DNA of 64,000 nucleotides, taken from assembly GCA_021204045.1 (NCBI GenBank), contig JAJQAA010000044.1, positions 50,221 to 114,220 of the forward strand, written 5' to 3'. Position 1 is the first letter of the stretch. Each line of letters starts with the position of its first letter. Shown piece after piece: positions 25,122-32,983 of this stretch. The notes under the pieces were generated by a model. It saw only the letters and a program-made list of their open reading frames with translations. It was not told the DNA's origin and did not search any database. The translations under genes were made by a program, and so were the position numbers. This DNA is from Clostridiales bacterium (GTDB taxonomy: Bacteria > Bacillota > Clostridia > Lachnospirales > Lachnospiraceae).

Positions 25122-27255
25122 ACTGACAGAGATCTATATTGAACAGTATGAGACTGCGAGCCGGAAACGCCTGAGGAACCCGGGGCGGACGCAGGGCTAT
25201 ATGGAGCGGATAAACGCGCTGATCAAAATCATGCGCCGCACGAAGGAAGAGCGGATGACGACCGGTATCCTGACGGACTACCACCGGCAGATCAAAAATC
25301 TGACCTACCACGCGTTCCGCTCACGCAATCCCAAGGCCGTGAAGCGGGTGAGGGAGGAACTGCTGCCGGAGCTGGTACGGCTGGACCTGGCGGTATTTTT
25401 GCCGGAACAGCGGGAGAGCATGCGCGAGGAATTTCTGGATTACCTGAACAATGAGGTCAAAGGAGAAATCTGCCTGACGTCGCTGTTTGAGCTTTACCAG
25501 CCTTTTGTGCAGCATTTTCTGCAGGTCAAGATCGTCGAGCTGGTGCCGTCCCGCCCGGAGCTGGAATTTCCGGAGGCGCTGGAGATGCGCCGCCATTTCG
25601 TGCTACACATCGGCCCGACCAACAGCGGCAAGACCTTCCAGGCGCTGGAGCGCTTAAAAGAGGCAGGAACCGGCGTTTATTTAGGGCCGCTGCGCCTGCT
25701 GGCGCTGGAGGTCTATGAGCGAATGATGGAATACGGCGTGCCCTGTACGATGCTGACCGGCCAGGAGTGCATTGCCGAGCCGGACAGCCGTATCACGGCG
25801 TCCACCGTGGAGATGGCGGATTTTGAGAAGATCTATGACGTAGCGGTCATTGACGAGGCGCAGATGACGGCGGATTCGGAGCGCGGCCACTGCTGGACGC
25901 GGGCGATTCTTGGCCTGCAGGCGCGGGAAATTCATATCTGCATGAGCCCGATTGCCGAGGAGGTTGTGGAACACCTGATCAGTCTCTGTGGCGACGATTA
26001 TGAGATTCACCGCTACGAGCGCAAGACGGCTCTGGTCTGCGAGGACACGTCGTTTTCCTTCCCGGAGGATGTGCAGCCGGGTGACGCGCTTGTGGTGTTT
26101 TCCAAAAAGTCGGTTCTCGATGTAGCCGGTCGCCTTGAAGAGAAGGGAATCCCGGCCAGCGTCATTTACGGCAGTCTGCCGCCGGAGATCCGGCGTCGTC
26201 AGATGCAGCTGTTTACCAGCGGGCAGACGAAGGTCGTTGTGGCGACGGACGCGATTGGCATGGGCCTGAACCTGCCGGTGCGCCGCATTGTCTTTATCGA
26301 GACGGAGAAATTTGACGGCCGCGGTCGCCGCGGCCTGACGGTGCAGGAGATCAAGCAGATTGCCGGACGTTCCGGGCGCTTTGGCATTTACGATACCGGT
26401 TACGTGAACGCGATGGGCGAGGAGAGCCTGGAGTACGTGCGCGAACGCTACGACGCGAAGGAAGATCCGGTCACCAAGGTCAGTCTCGGTTTCCCGCAGA
26501 TACTGCTGGATTTGCAGGAGCCGCTCGACGTGATCCTGAATGTCTGGCATTCGGTGCGCCCGTCGCCGCCGTTTGAGAAGATTAGCATTGAGGAAATTCT
26601 GATTCTTTACGAGTACGCGCGGAATCGCCGCGAGTGGATCGACGGATACGACGACAAGCATATTTTGTACAAGATGATCAGCTGCCCGATCGACGTCAAG
26701 GATAAGGACGTCGTGAACCAGTGGCTGGAATATTGTGAGAATTATTCGGCGGACAAGTATCTGGAGCATCCGAGCATGGAAAACGAGCCGCAGTACCGCC
26801 GTGGTCGCCGGGTTGATAAGGGCGGCATCCGCCGCTATGAGACCTATTATAAAAAATTGGATCTCTATTATCAGTTTTCCCGCCGCTTTGACAAGGAGAT
26901 CGACGAGGAATGGCTGGAGGGTGAGCGCAGCTATACGGAAAGACGGATCATGCAGTATCTCACGAAGGGCAAGCAGACCTACATTGCCCGCTGCCAGTAC
27001 TGCGGCCGCCTGCTGCCCGTCGATTATCACCTGAGCAAATGCCCGGACTGCCTGAAACGCATGGAATCCGGACGCGGAAGACTGTTTGGCGGCCGGGGAC
27101 AGGGCGGTCGAAATCAGGGTGGCCGGAGATTTGGGAAATCCGGTTCCGGCGGCAGTGGACGAGCGAGCGGTCGCCTGAAAAGCCGCTCAGGTGGTTCCGG
27201 ACGCTCCGTCAGATCTGGCCATTCCGGAGATTCCGGCGCTCGCCAGCAAGGCTGA
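25105..27255 (+). CDS. SUV3-like superfamily 2 RNA helicase
   Basis: The 716-aa protein has Walker A GPTNSGKT (about 170-177), motif II DEAQM (about 250), the TASTVEMAD and ATDAIGMGLNLP (motif V) blocks and motif VI QIAGRSGR (about 418-425). These are specific to SUV3, the helicase of the mitochondrial degradosome. The N-terminal ~150 residues are helical and unfamiliar. C-terminally there is a CxxC...CxxC zinc finger (about 630-650) and a Gly/Arg/Ser-rich basic tail likely to bind RNA. It overlaps nfnB by 17 nt. I infer a role in RNA turnover. Confidence 0.85.
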   Translation: MIQRSELTEIYIEQYETASRKRLRNPGRTQGYMERINALIKIMRRTKEERMTTGILTDYHRQIKNLTYHAFRSRNPKAVKRVREELLPELVRLDLAVFLPEQRESMREEFLDYLNNEVKGEICLTSLFELYQPFVQHFLQVKIVELVPSRPELEFPEALEMRRHFVLHIGPTNSGKTFQALERLKEAGTGVYLGPLRLLALEVYERMMEYGVPCTMLTGQECIAEPDSRITASTVEMADFEKIYDVAVIDEAQMTADSERGHCWTRAILGLQAREIHICMSPIAEEVVEHLISLCGDDYEIHRYERKTALVCEDTSFSFPEDVQPGDALVVFSKKSVLDVAGRLEEKGIPASVIYGSLPPEIRRRQMQLFTSGQTKVVVATDAIGMGLNLPVRRIVFIETEKFDGRGRRGLTVQEIKQIAGRSGRFGIYDTGYVNAMGEESLEYVRERYDAKEDPVTKVSLGFPQILLDLQEPLDVILNVWHSVRPSPPFEKISIEEILILYEYARNRREWIDGYDDKHILYKMISCPIDVKDKDVVNQWLEYCENYSADKYLEHPSMENEPQYRRGRRVDKGGIRRYETYYKKLDLYYQFSRRFDKEIDEEWLEGERSYTERRIMQYLTKGKQTYIARCQYCGRLLPVDYHLSKCPDCLKRMESGRGRLFGGRGQGGRNQGGRRFGKSGSGGSGRASGRLKSRSGGSGRSVRSGHSGDSGARQQG

Positions 27256-27258
27256 CAC

Positions 27259-27335
27259 GTTCATAATTTGTTCATAATCTTTTTACAGCTGAGCCATATT
27301 TTTGCTAAACATCTTTCATAATTAATGACTATACT
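27259..27335 (+). promoter_or_regulatory. Pho-box-like direct repeats with a -10 element
   Basis: GTTCATAATTT (27259-27269) and GTTCATAATCT (27270-27280) repeat at exactly 11 bp, like PhoB/PhoP boxes. A third copy, TTTCATAATTA (27314), is 44 bp (4 x 11) from the second. TATACT (27330-27335) gives a start near 27342. The transcript would end at the terminator at 27398-27435, before any gene. Confidence 0.55.
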
Positions 27336-27341
27336 GTAACC

Positions 27342-27435
27342 ATCAGAACAAACAAAGAAACATTGCCAAAACAATTAGATAAATTTTTTTCATAATCGCC
27401 TGCGGCTGTATAAGTCGCAGGCTCCTCCCTTTTTA
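27342..27435 (+). ncRNA. Candidate ~95-nt Pho-controlled small RNA
   Basis: This is the interval between the predicted start after the Pho-box promoter and the first terminator. It has no ribosome site with an ORF of note. The 5' part is single-stranded A-rich sequence with a T7 run at 27384-27390. It may equally be the leader left from a lost phosphate-starvation gene. Confidence 0.3.
27398..27435 (+). terminator. Intrinsic terminator downstream of the Pho box
   Basis: GCCTGCG (27398-27404) pairs with CGCAGGC (27416-27422), extended by GCT/AGT, followed by CTCCCTTTTT. Confidence 0.7.
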
Positions 27436-27458
27436 TGGACCAAAATGGACAAAAACAG

Positions 27459-27496
27459 CGCCTCGGTGAGATATCTCACCGGGGCGTCGGTTTTTT
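27459..27496. terminator. Strong bidirectional terminator
   Basis: The arms 27459-27472 and 27473-27486 form a 14-bp palindrome (CGCC-CGGTGAGAT type) with one mismatch. On the plus strand TCGGTTTTTT follows; on the minus strand CTGTTTTTG follows, so it can also end the minus-strand remnant next to it. Confidence 0.8.
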
Positions 27497-27514
27497 GTGG
27501 GCTATCCCGCAGAT

Positions 27515-27580
27515 TTATTTCACCATCGCTCCGTCCGCGCCGACATAATAGCTGTTTCCTTTCGACATTTTACCGTTTTT
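27515..27580 (-). pseudogene. C-terminal scrap of a cell-wall-binding-repeat protein
   Basis: On the minus strand the frame reads KNGK followed by MSKGNSYYVGADGAMVK and a stop (27517-27515). YYVGADGAMVK is the usual last unit of choline-binding/cell-wall-binding repeats in Clostridia. A stop just upstream and no body show it is a remnant, or at best a 17-aa ORF starting at 27568. It is followed by the shared terminator at 27459-27496. Confidence 0.5.
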
Positions 27581-27719
27581 TTACCAAACCATGTCGTTTG
27601 ATTTTGTATGGAAATTGTATCATGACATGCAGTGGGTAAATCATCCCGGTTCTGGCAAGACTGACAAAGAGAAGGCCGGATCCGGGACGGAGCGATGACA
27701 GAAAGGAATGGAAGTTGAA

Positions 27720-29405
27720 ATGGACGAAAGACTGAAAATCATCATGGGGCTGCTGGGTGGCCTCGCTGTTTTTATTTACGGTATGAATCTGATGAGCGAA
27801 TGCCTCCAGAAAGCGGCGGGAGAGCGGATGAAACATATTCTGGAACTGCTGACGAAAAACCGTTTTATGGGCGTCCTGGCGGGTGCGCTGGTGACGGCGG
27901 TTCTTCAGAGCAGTAGCGCGACGACAGTGATGGCGATCGGATTTGTCAGCGCGGGTCTGATGTCGCTGCCGCAGGCGATTTCCATTATATTCGGCGCCAA
28001 CATCGGAACGACGATGACCGCGCAGATCATCGCTTTCAAAATTACGGATTACATCTATGCGTTTATCTTCATCGGATTTATTGTCTCGTTTATCTGTAAG
28101 AATGAGCGGGTCAAAAATATCGGGCGGACGGTTTTCGCTTTCGGCCTGCTGTTTCTGGGGATCGAGACCATGGGCAGCGTCATGAAGCCGCTGGCCTCCA
28201 ATCCCGTGTTTACAAATATGATCGCGCAGGTTGCGGGGATCCCGGTGCTTGGCGTCGCGGTCGGAACGCTGATGACGCTGGTTGTACAGAGCAGCAGTGC
28301 GACGATCGCGGTGCTGCAGAATTTTGCTTCCCAGACGGGAGCTGACGGTGTGAGCAGCGTCCTGGGGCTGACGGGAGCGATTCCGATCCTGCTCGGCGAC
28401 AATATCGGTACGACCATTACGGCTCTGCTGGCTTCTGTGGGACAGTCCAGGGACGCGAAGCGCACCGCGGTGGCTCACAGTATTTTTAATATTTCCGGCG
28501 CGCTGCTGTTTATCTGGTTTGTGAAGCCGTTCGCCGCGTTTGTGCAGTATGTTTCGCCAAAAGGCGCCGAGGTGGAGGTAATATCGCGGCAGATTGCCAA
28601 CGCGCATACCATTTTCAATATTACAATGACGCTGATCTGGATCGGCCTTCTGGGTCTTATGGTAAAAATTGTCACGAAGCTGATTCCGGACGGAAAAGAG
28701 AGCCGGTCCGACCTGGCGGTTCCGCGTTACCTTGATAAAAATGTGCTGGCGCAGCCCGCGGCGGCGCTTCGTCTTGTGGCGCAGGAGGTGCTGCACTGCA
28801 GCGAGATGGTACAAGAGATGCTGGACGATGTGATCCGGATGGTGCGGCAGAAAAATACCGACCGGCTTCCAGCTGTGCGGGAATACGGCAACGCGCTGAA
28901 TTCCCTGCATATCGATGTTGAAGAGTATCTTGCGGAACTCTTTTCCTCCGGTGTCCTTACGGAACAGCAGGCGGCGCAGACCGCCAGGCTGATGTATGTA
29001 CTCAGCAATGTGGAGCGGATGGGGGATATGTCGGTCGAGATGGCGGAGGCTTTTCTGGAAGGGGAAGAGGAAGGGTATCATTATTCCGCCGAGGCCATGG
29101 AAAATCTGGAGAGTAGCCTGGTCTGCATTGAAAAAATGTATCACGACGCGCTGGAAGCGATCGCGGGTGGGAAAGAAGAAATCCTGGACGGGCTTCTGCA
29201 GCATAAAAATCAGGTGCTCGATCTGGATATTGAATTGCGAAAGGGCCACATGGAACGCGTGAACAAAGGCCTGTGTGACAAAAAGATGTCGGTGCCGTTT
29301 ATGCGGATCCTGCACTGCATCGACCGCATGGGCAACAGCTGCGTCAATCTGACGGAAGTCGCGCTGAATCAGATGCAGCTGGCGTATTTTACCGGGGAAA
29401 TGTGA
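27720..29405 (+). CDS. Na+/phosphate symporter with PhoU-like C-terminal domain
   Basis: The 561-aa protein contains two inverted Na/Pi-cotransporter repeats. Each has a QSSSAT motif (TAVLQSSSATTVMAIG about residue 60 and LVVQSSSATIAVLQ about residue 190) and a following GANIGTT/GDNIGTT loop. The C-terminal ~220 residues are helical and PhoU-like, as in the NptA/YjbB family. It would import inorganic phosphate with sodium, or export it as proposed for YjbB. Start 27720 has GGAAG five bases upstream; ATG 27708 is too close to its AAAGGA. The Pho box lies ~400 nt upstream beyond two terminators. Confidence 0.88.
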   Translation: MDERLKIIMGLLGGLAVFIYGMNLMSECLQKAAGERMKHILELLTKNRFMGVLAGALVTAVLQSSSATTVMAIGFVSAGLMSLPQAISIIFGANIGTTMTAQIIAFKITDYIYAFIFIGFIVSFICKNERVKNIGRTVFAFGLLFLGIETMGSVMKPLASNPVFTNMIAQVAGIPVLGVAVGTLMTLVVQSSSATIAVLQNFASQTGADGVSSVLGLTGAIPILLGDNIGTTITALLASVGQSRDAKRTAVAHSIFNISGALLFIWFVKPFAAFVQYVSPKGAEVEVISRQIANAHTIFNITMTLIWIGLLGLMVKIVTKLIPDGKESRSDLAVPRYLDKNVLAQPAAALRLVAQEVLHCSEMVQEMLDDVIRMVRQKNTDRLPAVREYGNALNSLHIDVEEYLAELFSSGVLTEQQAAQTARLMYVLSNVERMGDMSVEMAEAFLEGEEEGYHYSAEAMENLESSLVCIEKMYHDALEAIAGGKEEILDGLLQHKNQVLDLDIELRKGHMERVNKGLCDKKMSVPFMRILHCIDRMGNSCVNLTEVALNQMQLAYFTGEM

Positions 29406-29439
29406 GTTTAATAAAGCACAAGGTTAATAAAGTACAGTT

Positions 29440-30291
29440 TTATAGCAGATGGAACGTTAGCTTCATCTGCTCAAAGGTGCAAATCTGTTTGAAACCGAGA
29501 CTTTTTAATTCATTCAGCGTTTCAGGAATGAAATATCCCAGGTGCTCCTGCTTATGGCTATCGCTGCCGATGGTCAGGATTTCGCCGCCGAGATCACGAT
29601 ATATTTCCAGAATCTCTCTGCATGGCGTCATGTCCAGACCATACCGGTAGCAGGAGGTGTTGACCTCGATTCCTTTGCCATCGGCTATGACGATTTTCAG
29701 AATCTGTCTGATGACAGGTTCAACTTCGGAAAAGGGGAAATTACCGACCGGATCGTATCGTGAAATCAGATCCATGTGGCCCAGGACGCTGTAGTTATGG
29801 TAATTTTCTACGAGGAACAGCAGTTCCCGGTAATATCTCATATAATACTCATATTGGGTATATTCCCGCCCGAAATCGCCGTTCCAGAATTCTTTGTTTT
29901 CAATCTGGTGGACGGAAAGAATAATAAAATCAAAGGGGTAGAGCCGGAAAAGGGCTTCGTATTGCGGGATGGTATGCCGCTGCATGCCAAATTCCATGCC
30001 GACTTTGATGGTTATTTTATTCTTATACCGTTCCTGCAGTGCGTGAATTTTGTTCATATAGCGTGGATAATCTACATTGGCTAGGGGCATTTTCTCCGGT
30101 TCTCCGGCGCCGCCCCTCCGATATGTCATCCCTTCCGGGTCATCCCAGTCCCGCTTGATTCCATAATCCACATGGTCAGTAAAACAGAGCTCTTTCATGC
30201 CCATTTTCCGTGCTTCTTCCACAATTTCTTCCATTGGGTATTCGGAGTCGTCGCTGAATTCCGAATGCACATGATAATCTACGAACATCAT
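29440..30291 (-). CDS. PHP-domain histidinol-phosphatase (HisJ/HisK type)
   Basis: The 283-aa protein has the PHP metal motifs: V-D-Y-H-V-H-S-E-F-S-D-D, F-T-D-H-V-D-Y, VGMEFG, LSVHQIEN, G-H-M-D-L-I, EVNTS and I-G-S-D-S-H. These bind three metals and hydrolyse phosphate monoesters. The family's best-known reaction is histidinol phosphate to histidinol, but no his genes are nearby, so the substrate is not certain. GGGGAGA lies ten bases before the double ATG (30291/30288). The gene is divergent from the AraC regulator. Confidence 0.82.
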   Translation of the reverse strand: MMFVDYHVHSEFSDDSEYPMEEIVEEARKMGMKELCFTDHVDYGIKRDWDDPEGMTYRRGGAGEPEKMPLANVDYPRYMNKIHALQERYKNKITIKVGMEFGMQRHTIPQYEALFRLYPFDFIILSVHQIENKEFWNGDFGREYTQYEYYMRYYRELLFLVENYHNYSVLGHMDLISRYDPVGNFPFSEVEPVIRQILKIVIADGKGIEVNTSCYRYGLDMTPCREILEIYRDLGGEILTIGSDSHKQEHLGYFIPETLNELKSLGFKQICTFEQMKLTFHLL

Positions 30292-30348
30292 CTGTGATCT
30301 CCCCTTCGTTTTTTAAACATCATTGTCATCAGAAACAAATGTAACAGC

Positions 30349-30377
30349 TTGTATTCTTCTTTTTGTGATGATATGAT
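30349..30377 (+). promoter_or_regulatory. Probable promoter of the AraC-type gene
   Basis: TTGTAT (30349-30354), 17 nt, TATGAT (30372-30377); the start is expected near 30384, giving a ~77-nt leader. Confidence 0.4.
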
Positions 30378-30460
30378 TATATCAGCGAAATTAGAGGGAA
30401 TGTGTGAGAATACCACTCTGAATATATGACAAAACATTCATTCTACAGGAGATGACGGTT

Positions 30461-31351
30461 ATGGGACTTTCTGCTTGCAGCGTTGTTACCGATCTGCATG
30501 ATCAGGAGCTTTCCAGACATGGCAATACGGCATTCCCGATTGCCTGCTATGACGAAGATCTGAGCCAGGAGGAAGTCTCCTGGCATTGGCACGAGGAATG
30601 GGAGATTGTGCTTGTTACGGAAGGATGTCTGTGCTTCGACATGGAAAATACCAGGCAAATGCTTTCCTGCGGAGACGGTGTTTTTATCAATTCAAAGGTC
30701 ATGCATGCCATTCGGAACGGTTCCCGGCATCCGGGCAGGCTCCACTCCGCCGTGTTTCATCCCCGGTTCATCGGAGGCAGTATGGACAGCGTATTCTGGC
30801 AGACCCTGGTACAGCCCTTTTTTACCAATGCCGCGACACGATTTCTTGTTTTGAAAGAGGATATTCCCTGGCAGAACGAAGCGCTTCAATGTTTTCAGAC
30901 GGCCTGGACGGCGATTGGCGAGGAGCAGGACGATTTTGAAAACCTTGCCCGGTATCATTTGTCCAGAAGCATCCGGAATATTCTACGGAATACGGATTTT
31001 GCGCGTTCCAATCTTCCGGAGCAGGAGCTGGTAAAAATCGGACGGATTCGTTCCATGATGGAGTTTATTGAATTTCACTATATGGAAGATCTGACGGTTG
31101 AGAACATTGCGAAGAGCGTCTCGGTCAGCAATAGCGCATGCCTGCGCTGTTTCCATGAAATGCTGAACACAACGCCCATGCAGTATGTCATTGAAACGCG
31201 TTTGCGAAAGGCGGCGGCGCTGCTTCGCGCAACAAACCGATCCGCAAAAGATATCGCTCTGGACTGTGGCTTTGGCGATGCCAGTTATTTCACAAAAATG
31301 TTTCGCTTAAAGTATCATTGCACGCCGGGGAATTACAGGAAATTATCATAA
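30461..31351 (+). CDS. AraC family transcriptional regulator with cupin sensor domain
   Basis: The 296-aa protein has an N-terminal cupin domain (WHWHEEWEIVLVTEG, then CGDGVFINSKVMHAI). A C-terminal double helix-turn-helix follows (ENIAKSVSVSNSACLRCFHE and DIALDCGFGDASYFTKMFR). ATG 30461 has AGGAG at nine-base spacing; ATG 30452 abuts it. The inducer is unknown. It lies divergent from the PHP phosphatase gene, which is a possible target. Confidence 0.9.
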   Translation: MGLSACSVVTDLHDQELSRHGNTAFPIACYDEDLSQEEVSWHWHEEWEIVLVTEGCLCFDMENTRQMLSCGDGVFINSKVMHAIRNGSRHPGRLHSAVFHPRFIGGSMDSVFWQTLVQPFFTNAATRFLVLKEDIPWQNEALQCFQTAWTAIGEEQDDFENLARYHLSRSIRNILRNTDFARSNLPEQELVKIGRIRSMMEFIEFHYMEDLTVENIAKSVSVSNSACLRCFHEMLNTTPMQYVIETRLRKAAALLRATNRSAKDIALDCGFGDASYFTKMFRLKYHCTPGNYRKLS

Positions 31352-31412
31352 CTTCCGTTTTCTAAAAATTCTCTTATTTGCTATGACTTTATAATAATCA
31401 TCCAGAAACAAT

Positions 31413-31853
31413 TCATGTGTCGATTCTTTCAATTTCAGAAAATGCTTTGTTTCGATAAACCAAATCATTTCTTTTAGTAAATCCCATGTTCTCCCAAAAT
31501 GCATTTCCTGTTTCATTACTGCCAAACACTACAAGCGCTGCTTTTATAATGCCGATTCTGTGCAGAGCATCCATTGCCGTATCTACAAGCTGCGTTGCAA
31601 TCCCCTGATGCCTGTAGTCTGGTAATACTGCCATGTGATAAATATATCCCCTGCGTCCATCGTTACCAACAATGACAGCTCCAACTAGTTTATCTCCATT
31701 TTCCGCCACGAAACAGGTGTCAGGATTTCTCATAAGGAACCGGTTTATTCCTTCTTCGGAATCGTCAATCGTGTTTAACCCCATACCCTTGCATGACAGC
31801 CACAATTGATAGACCTCACGATAATCCTTCATTGTCATAAGTCTTATTTTCAT
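31413..31853 (-). CDS. GNAT family N-acetyltransferase
   Basis: The 146-aa single-domain protein has the acetyl-CoA loop V-L-P-D-Y-R-H-Q-G-I-A-T-Q-L-V and the C-terminal NAFWENMGFTKRND motif. CAGGAGA lies before its ATG. The acceptor is unknown. Codon use is AT-richer than in the neighbouring pncB gene. Confidence 0.85.
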   Translation of the reverse strand: MKIRLMTMKDYREVYQLWLSCKGMGLNTIDDSEEGINRFLMRNPDTCFVAENGDKLVGAVIVGNDGRRGYIYHMAVLPDYRHQGIATQLVDTAMDALHRIGIIKAALVVFGSNETGNAFWENMGFTKRNDLVYRNKAFSEIERIDT

Positions 31854-31943
31854 TCTGATTCTCCTGAAATCCCGATTTATCAGTAAATGGCAGAGAGCTT
31901 TTTATATTAACAAATGTTGGCTCTGCCGAAACGGAATATCCAT

Positions 31944-32813
31944 TCATTTATGAACCAGTACGCCCGTAAATCGGGGAACCTGAAAACTTTCACAAAACAT
32001 GTTACATTTGCATAAGAATATAAAATATATATTTCTGTCACAAAGACGCAGGGTCTCATAGTTTGCCTGGCCTTTGGAAATGATAATATCCACCGCCTCC
32101 CAGATGGATTTTGCCTGCGGGGATAACTCAGGCAGCCAGGTTCCCGCGATTCCGTTGCCGTTATCATACACTTCCGCAGTTCTTTGGAGGCCGATTTGTA
32201 AGGCATCTTCCATCGTCATATCGTTTTGAACAGGGCTGCCTTTTACCAGTATTTTCACGTTGAGCTGAGGATAGGTTTCCCGGATGACTTCCAGGAATAA
32301 CTTGTCCAGAACGCCTTCGCCCGCGTTATCCGTCAAAAACAGTAAATTACGGTTATTGCTCAAATCCCGCTTCAGCGCTTCATAGGTTTCTCCAAGGACG
32401 CAGCTCTGTTCCACGTTTTTTAAAAGATCTTCCAGATACGCTTCTTCCACGTTGTTCATCACGGAAAAATCAATGTAATTTCCTATCAGAGAAAATTGCA
32501 GAGCCCTGCGCAGCGGGTCTTCTGCATCATGAATTTTTTTCCGGATTTCCGGCTCCTTTTGCAGCATTAACTGATTATAATAGACTTTTTCTTTGGAAAA
32601 ATCCCGTACCTTACCGAATATCCTCTTATTCAGATTATCGATATCATGTACGATTACCGGCGCGCATACATTTCCGGGCGCTTTGGACAAAATTGCAAAC
32701 ATTTCCTGCAGGAACGCAAGCTTCCGGTCTTCTTCGGCATCCTGCGGAAGATTACGTAGCTGATTTTCTGCCAGACATTGAAGACATTCCGATCGTAATA
32801 GTGTATTATTCAT
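31944..32813 (-). CDS. DUF89/ARMT1-like metal-dependent phosphatase family protein
   Basis: The protein shows the DUF89 fold: an N-terminal Cys pair (RSECLQCLAENQ), then NYIDFSVMNN, LLFLTDNAGEGVLDKLFLE and LPELS near the end. NYIDF and DNAGE are the metal-binding blocks of damage-control phosphatases, which hydrolyse wrongly phosphorylated sugars or nucleotides. The final ~30 residues (Cys/Phe-rich) are unusual. Start 32813 (289 aa) is preferred: a promoter at 32873-32845 places the transcript start near 32838, and GGGGAC lies seven bases before this ATG. Confidence 0.75.
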   Translation of the reverse strand: MNNTLLRSECLQCLAENQLRNLPQDAEEDRKLAFLQEMFAILSKAPGNVCAPVIVHDIDNLNKRIFGKVRDFSKEKVYYNQLMLQKEPEIRKKIHDAEDPLRRALQFSLIGNYIDFSVMNNVEEAYLEDLLKNVEQSCVLGETYEALKRDLSNNRNLLFLTDNAGEGVLDKLFLEVIRETYPQLNVKILVKGSPVQNDMTMEDALQIGLQRTAEVYDNGNGIAGTWLPELSPQAKSIWEAVDIIISKGQANYETLRLCDRNIYFIFLCKCNMFCESFQVPRFTGVLVHK

Positions 32814-32844
32814 AAAATTTGTCCCCATACTTTCCTGTTTGTTC

Positions 32845-32873
32845 ATTATATCAATCATGTGATGTGTTCGCAA
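32845..32873 (-). promoter_or_regulatory. Promoter of the DUF89 gene
   Basis: Minus strand TTGCGA (32873-32868), 17 nt, TATAAT (32850-32845). It overlaps upstream in-frame ATG codons and so decides the start at 32813. Confidence 0.6.
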
Positions 32874-32983
32874 GAAAGGCCCAGCTGCCTTCGGAAATCA
32901 GAGCTTTTTGTTTTCTGAAAGCGGCCGGGCATCCGGTATAGCTGGTAAAGAATTGATATCGGCAGTTTTATGAACAGCCAGGT

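Noticed and set aside
25681..27030. 449-codon antisense ORF opposite the SUV3-like helicase
   Set aside because: No recognisable domain; the sense strand has all helicase motifs.
27570..29315. 581-codon antisense ORF opposite the Na+/phosphate symporter
   Set aside because: It is His/Gln/Arg-rich with no family resemblance and mirrors codon bias of the real gene; no ribosome site.
31907..32206. 99-codon minus-strand ORF overlapping the DUF89 gene end
   Set aside because: Different frame of the DUF89 gene with no ribosome site or motif.
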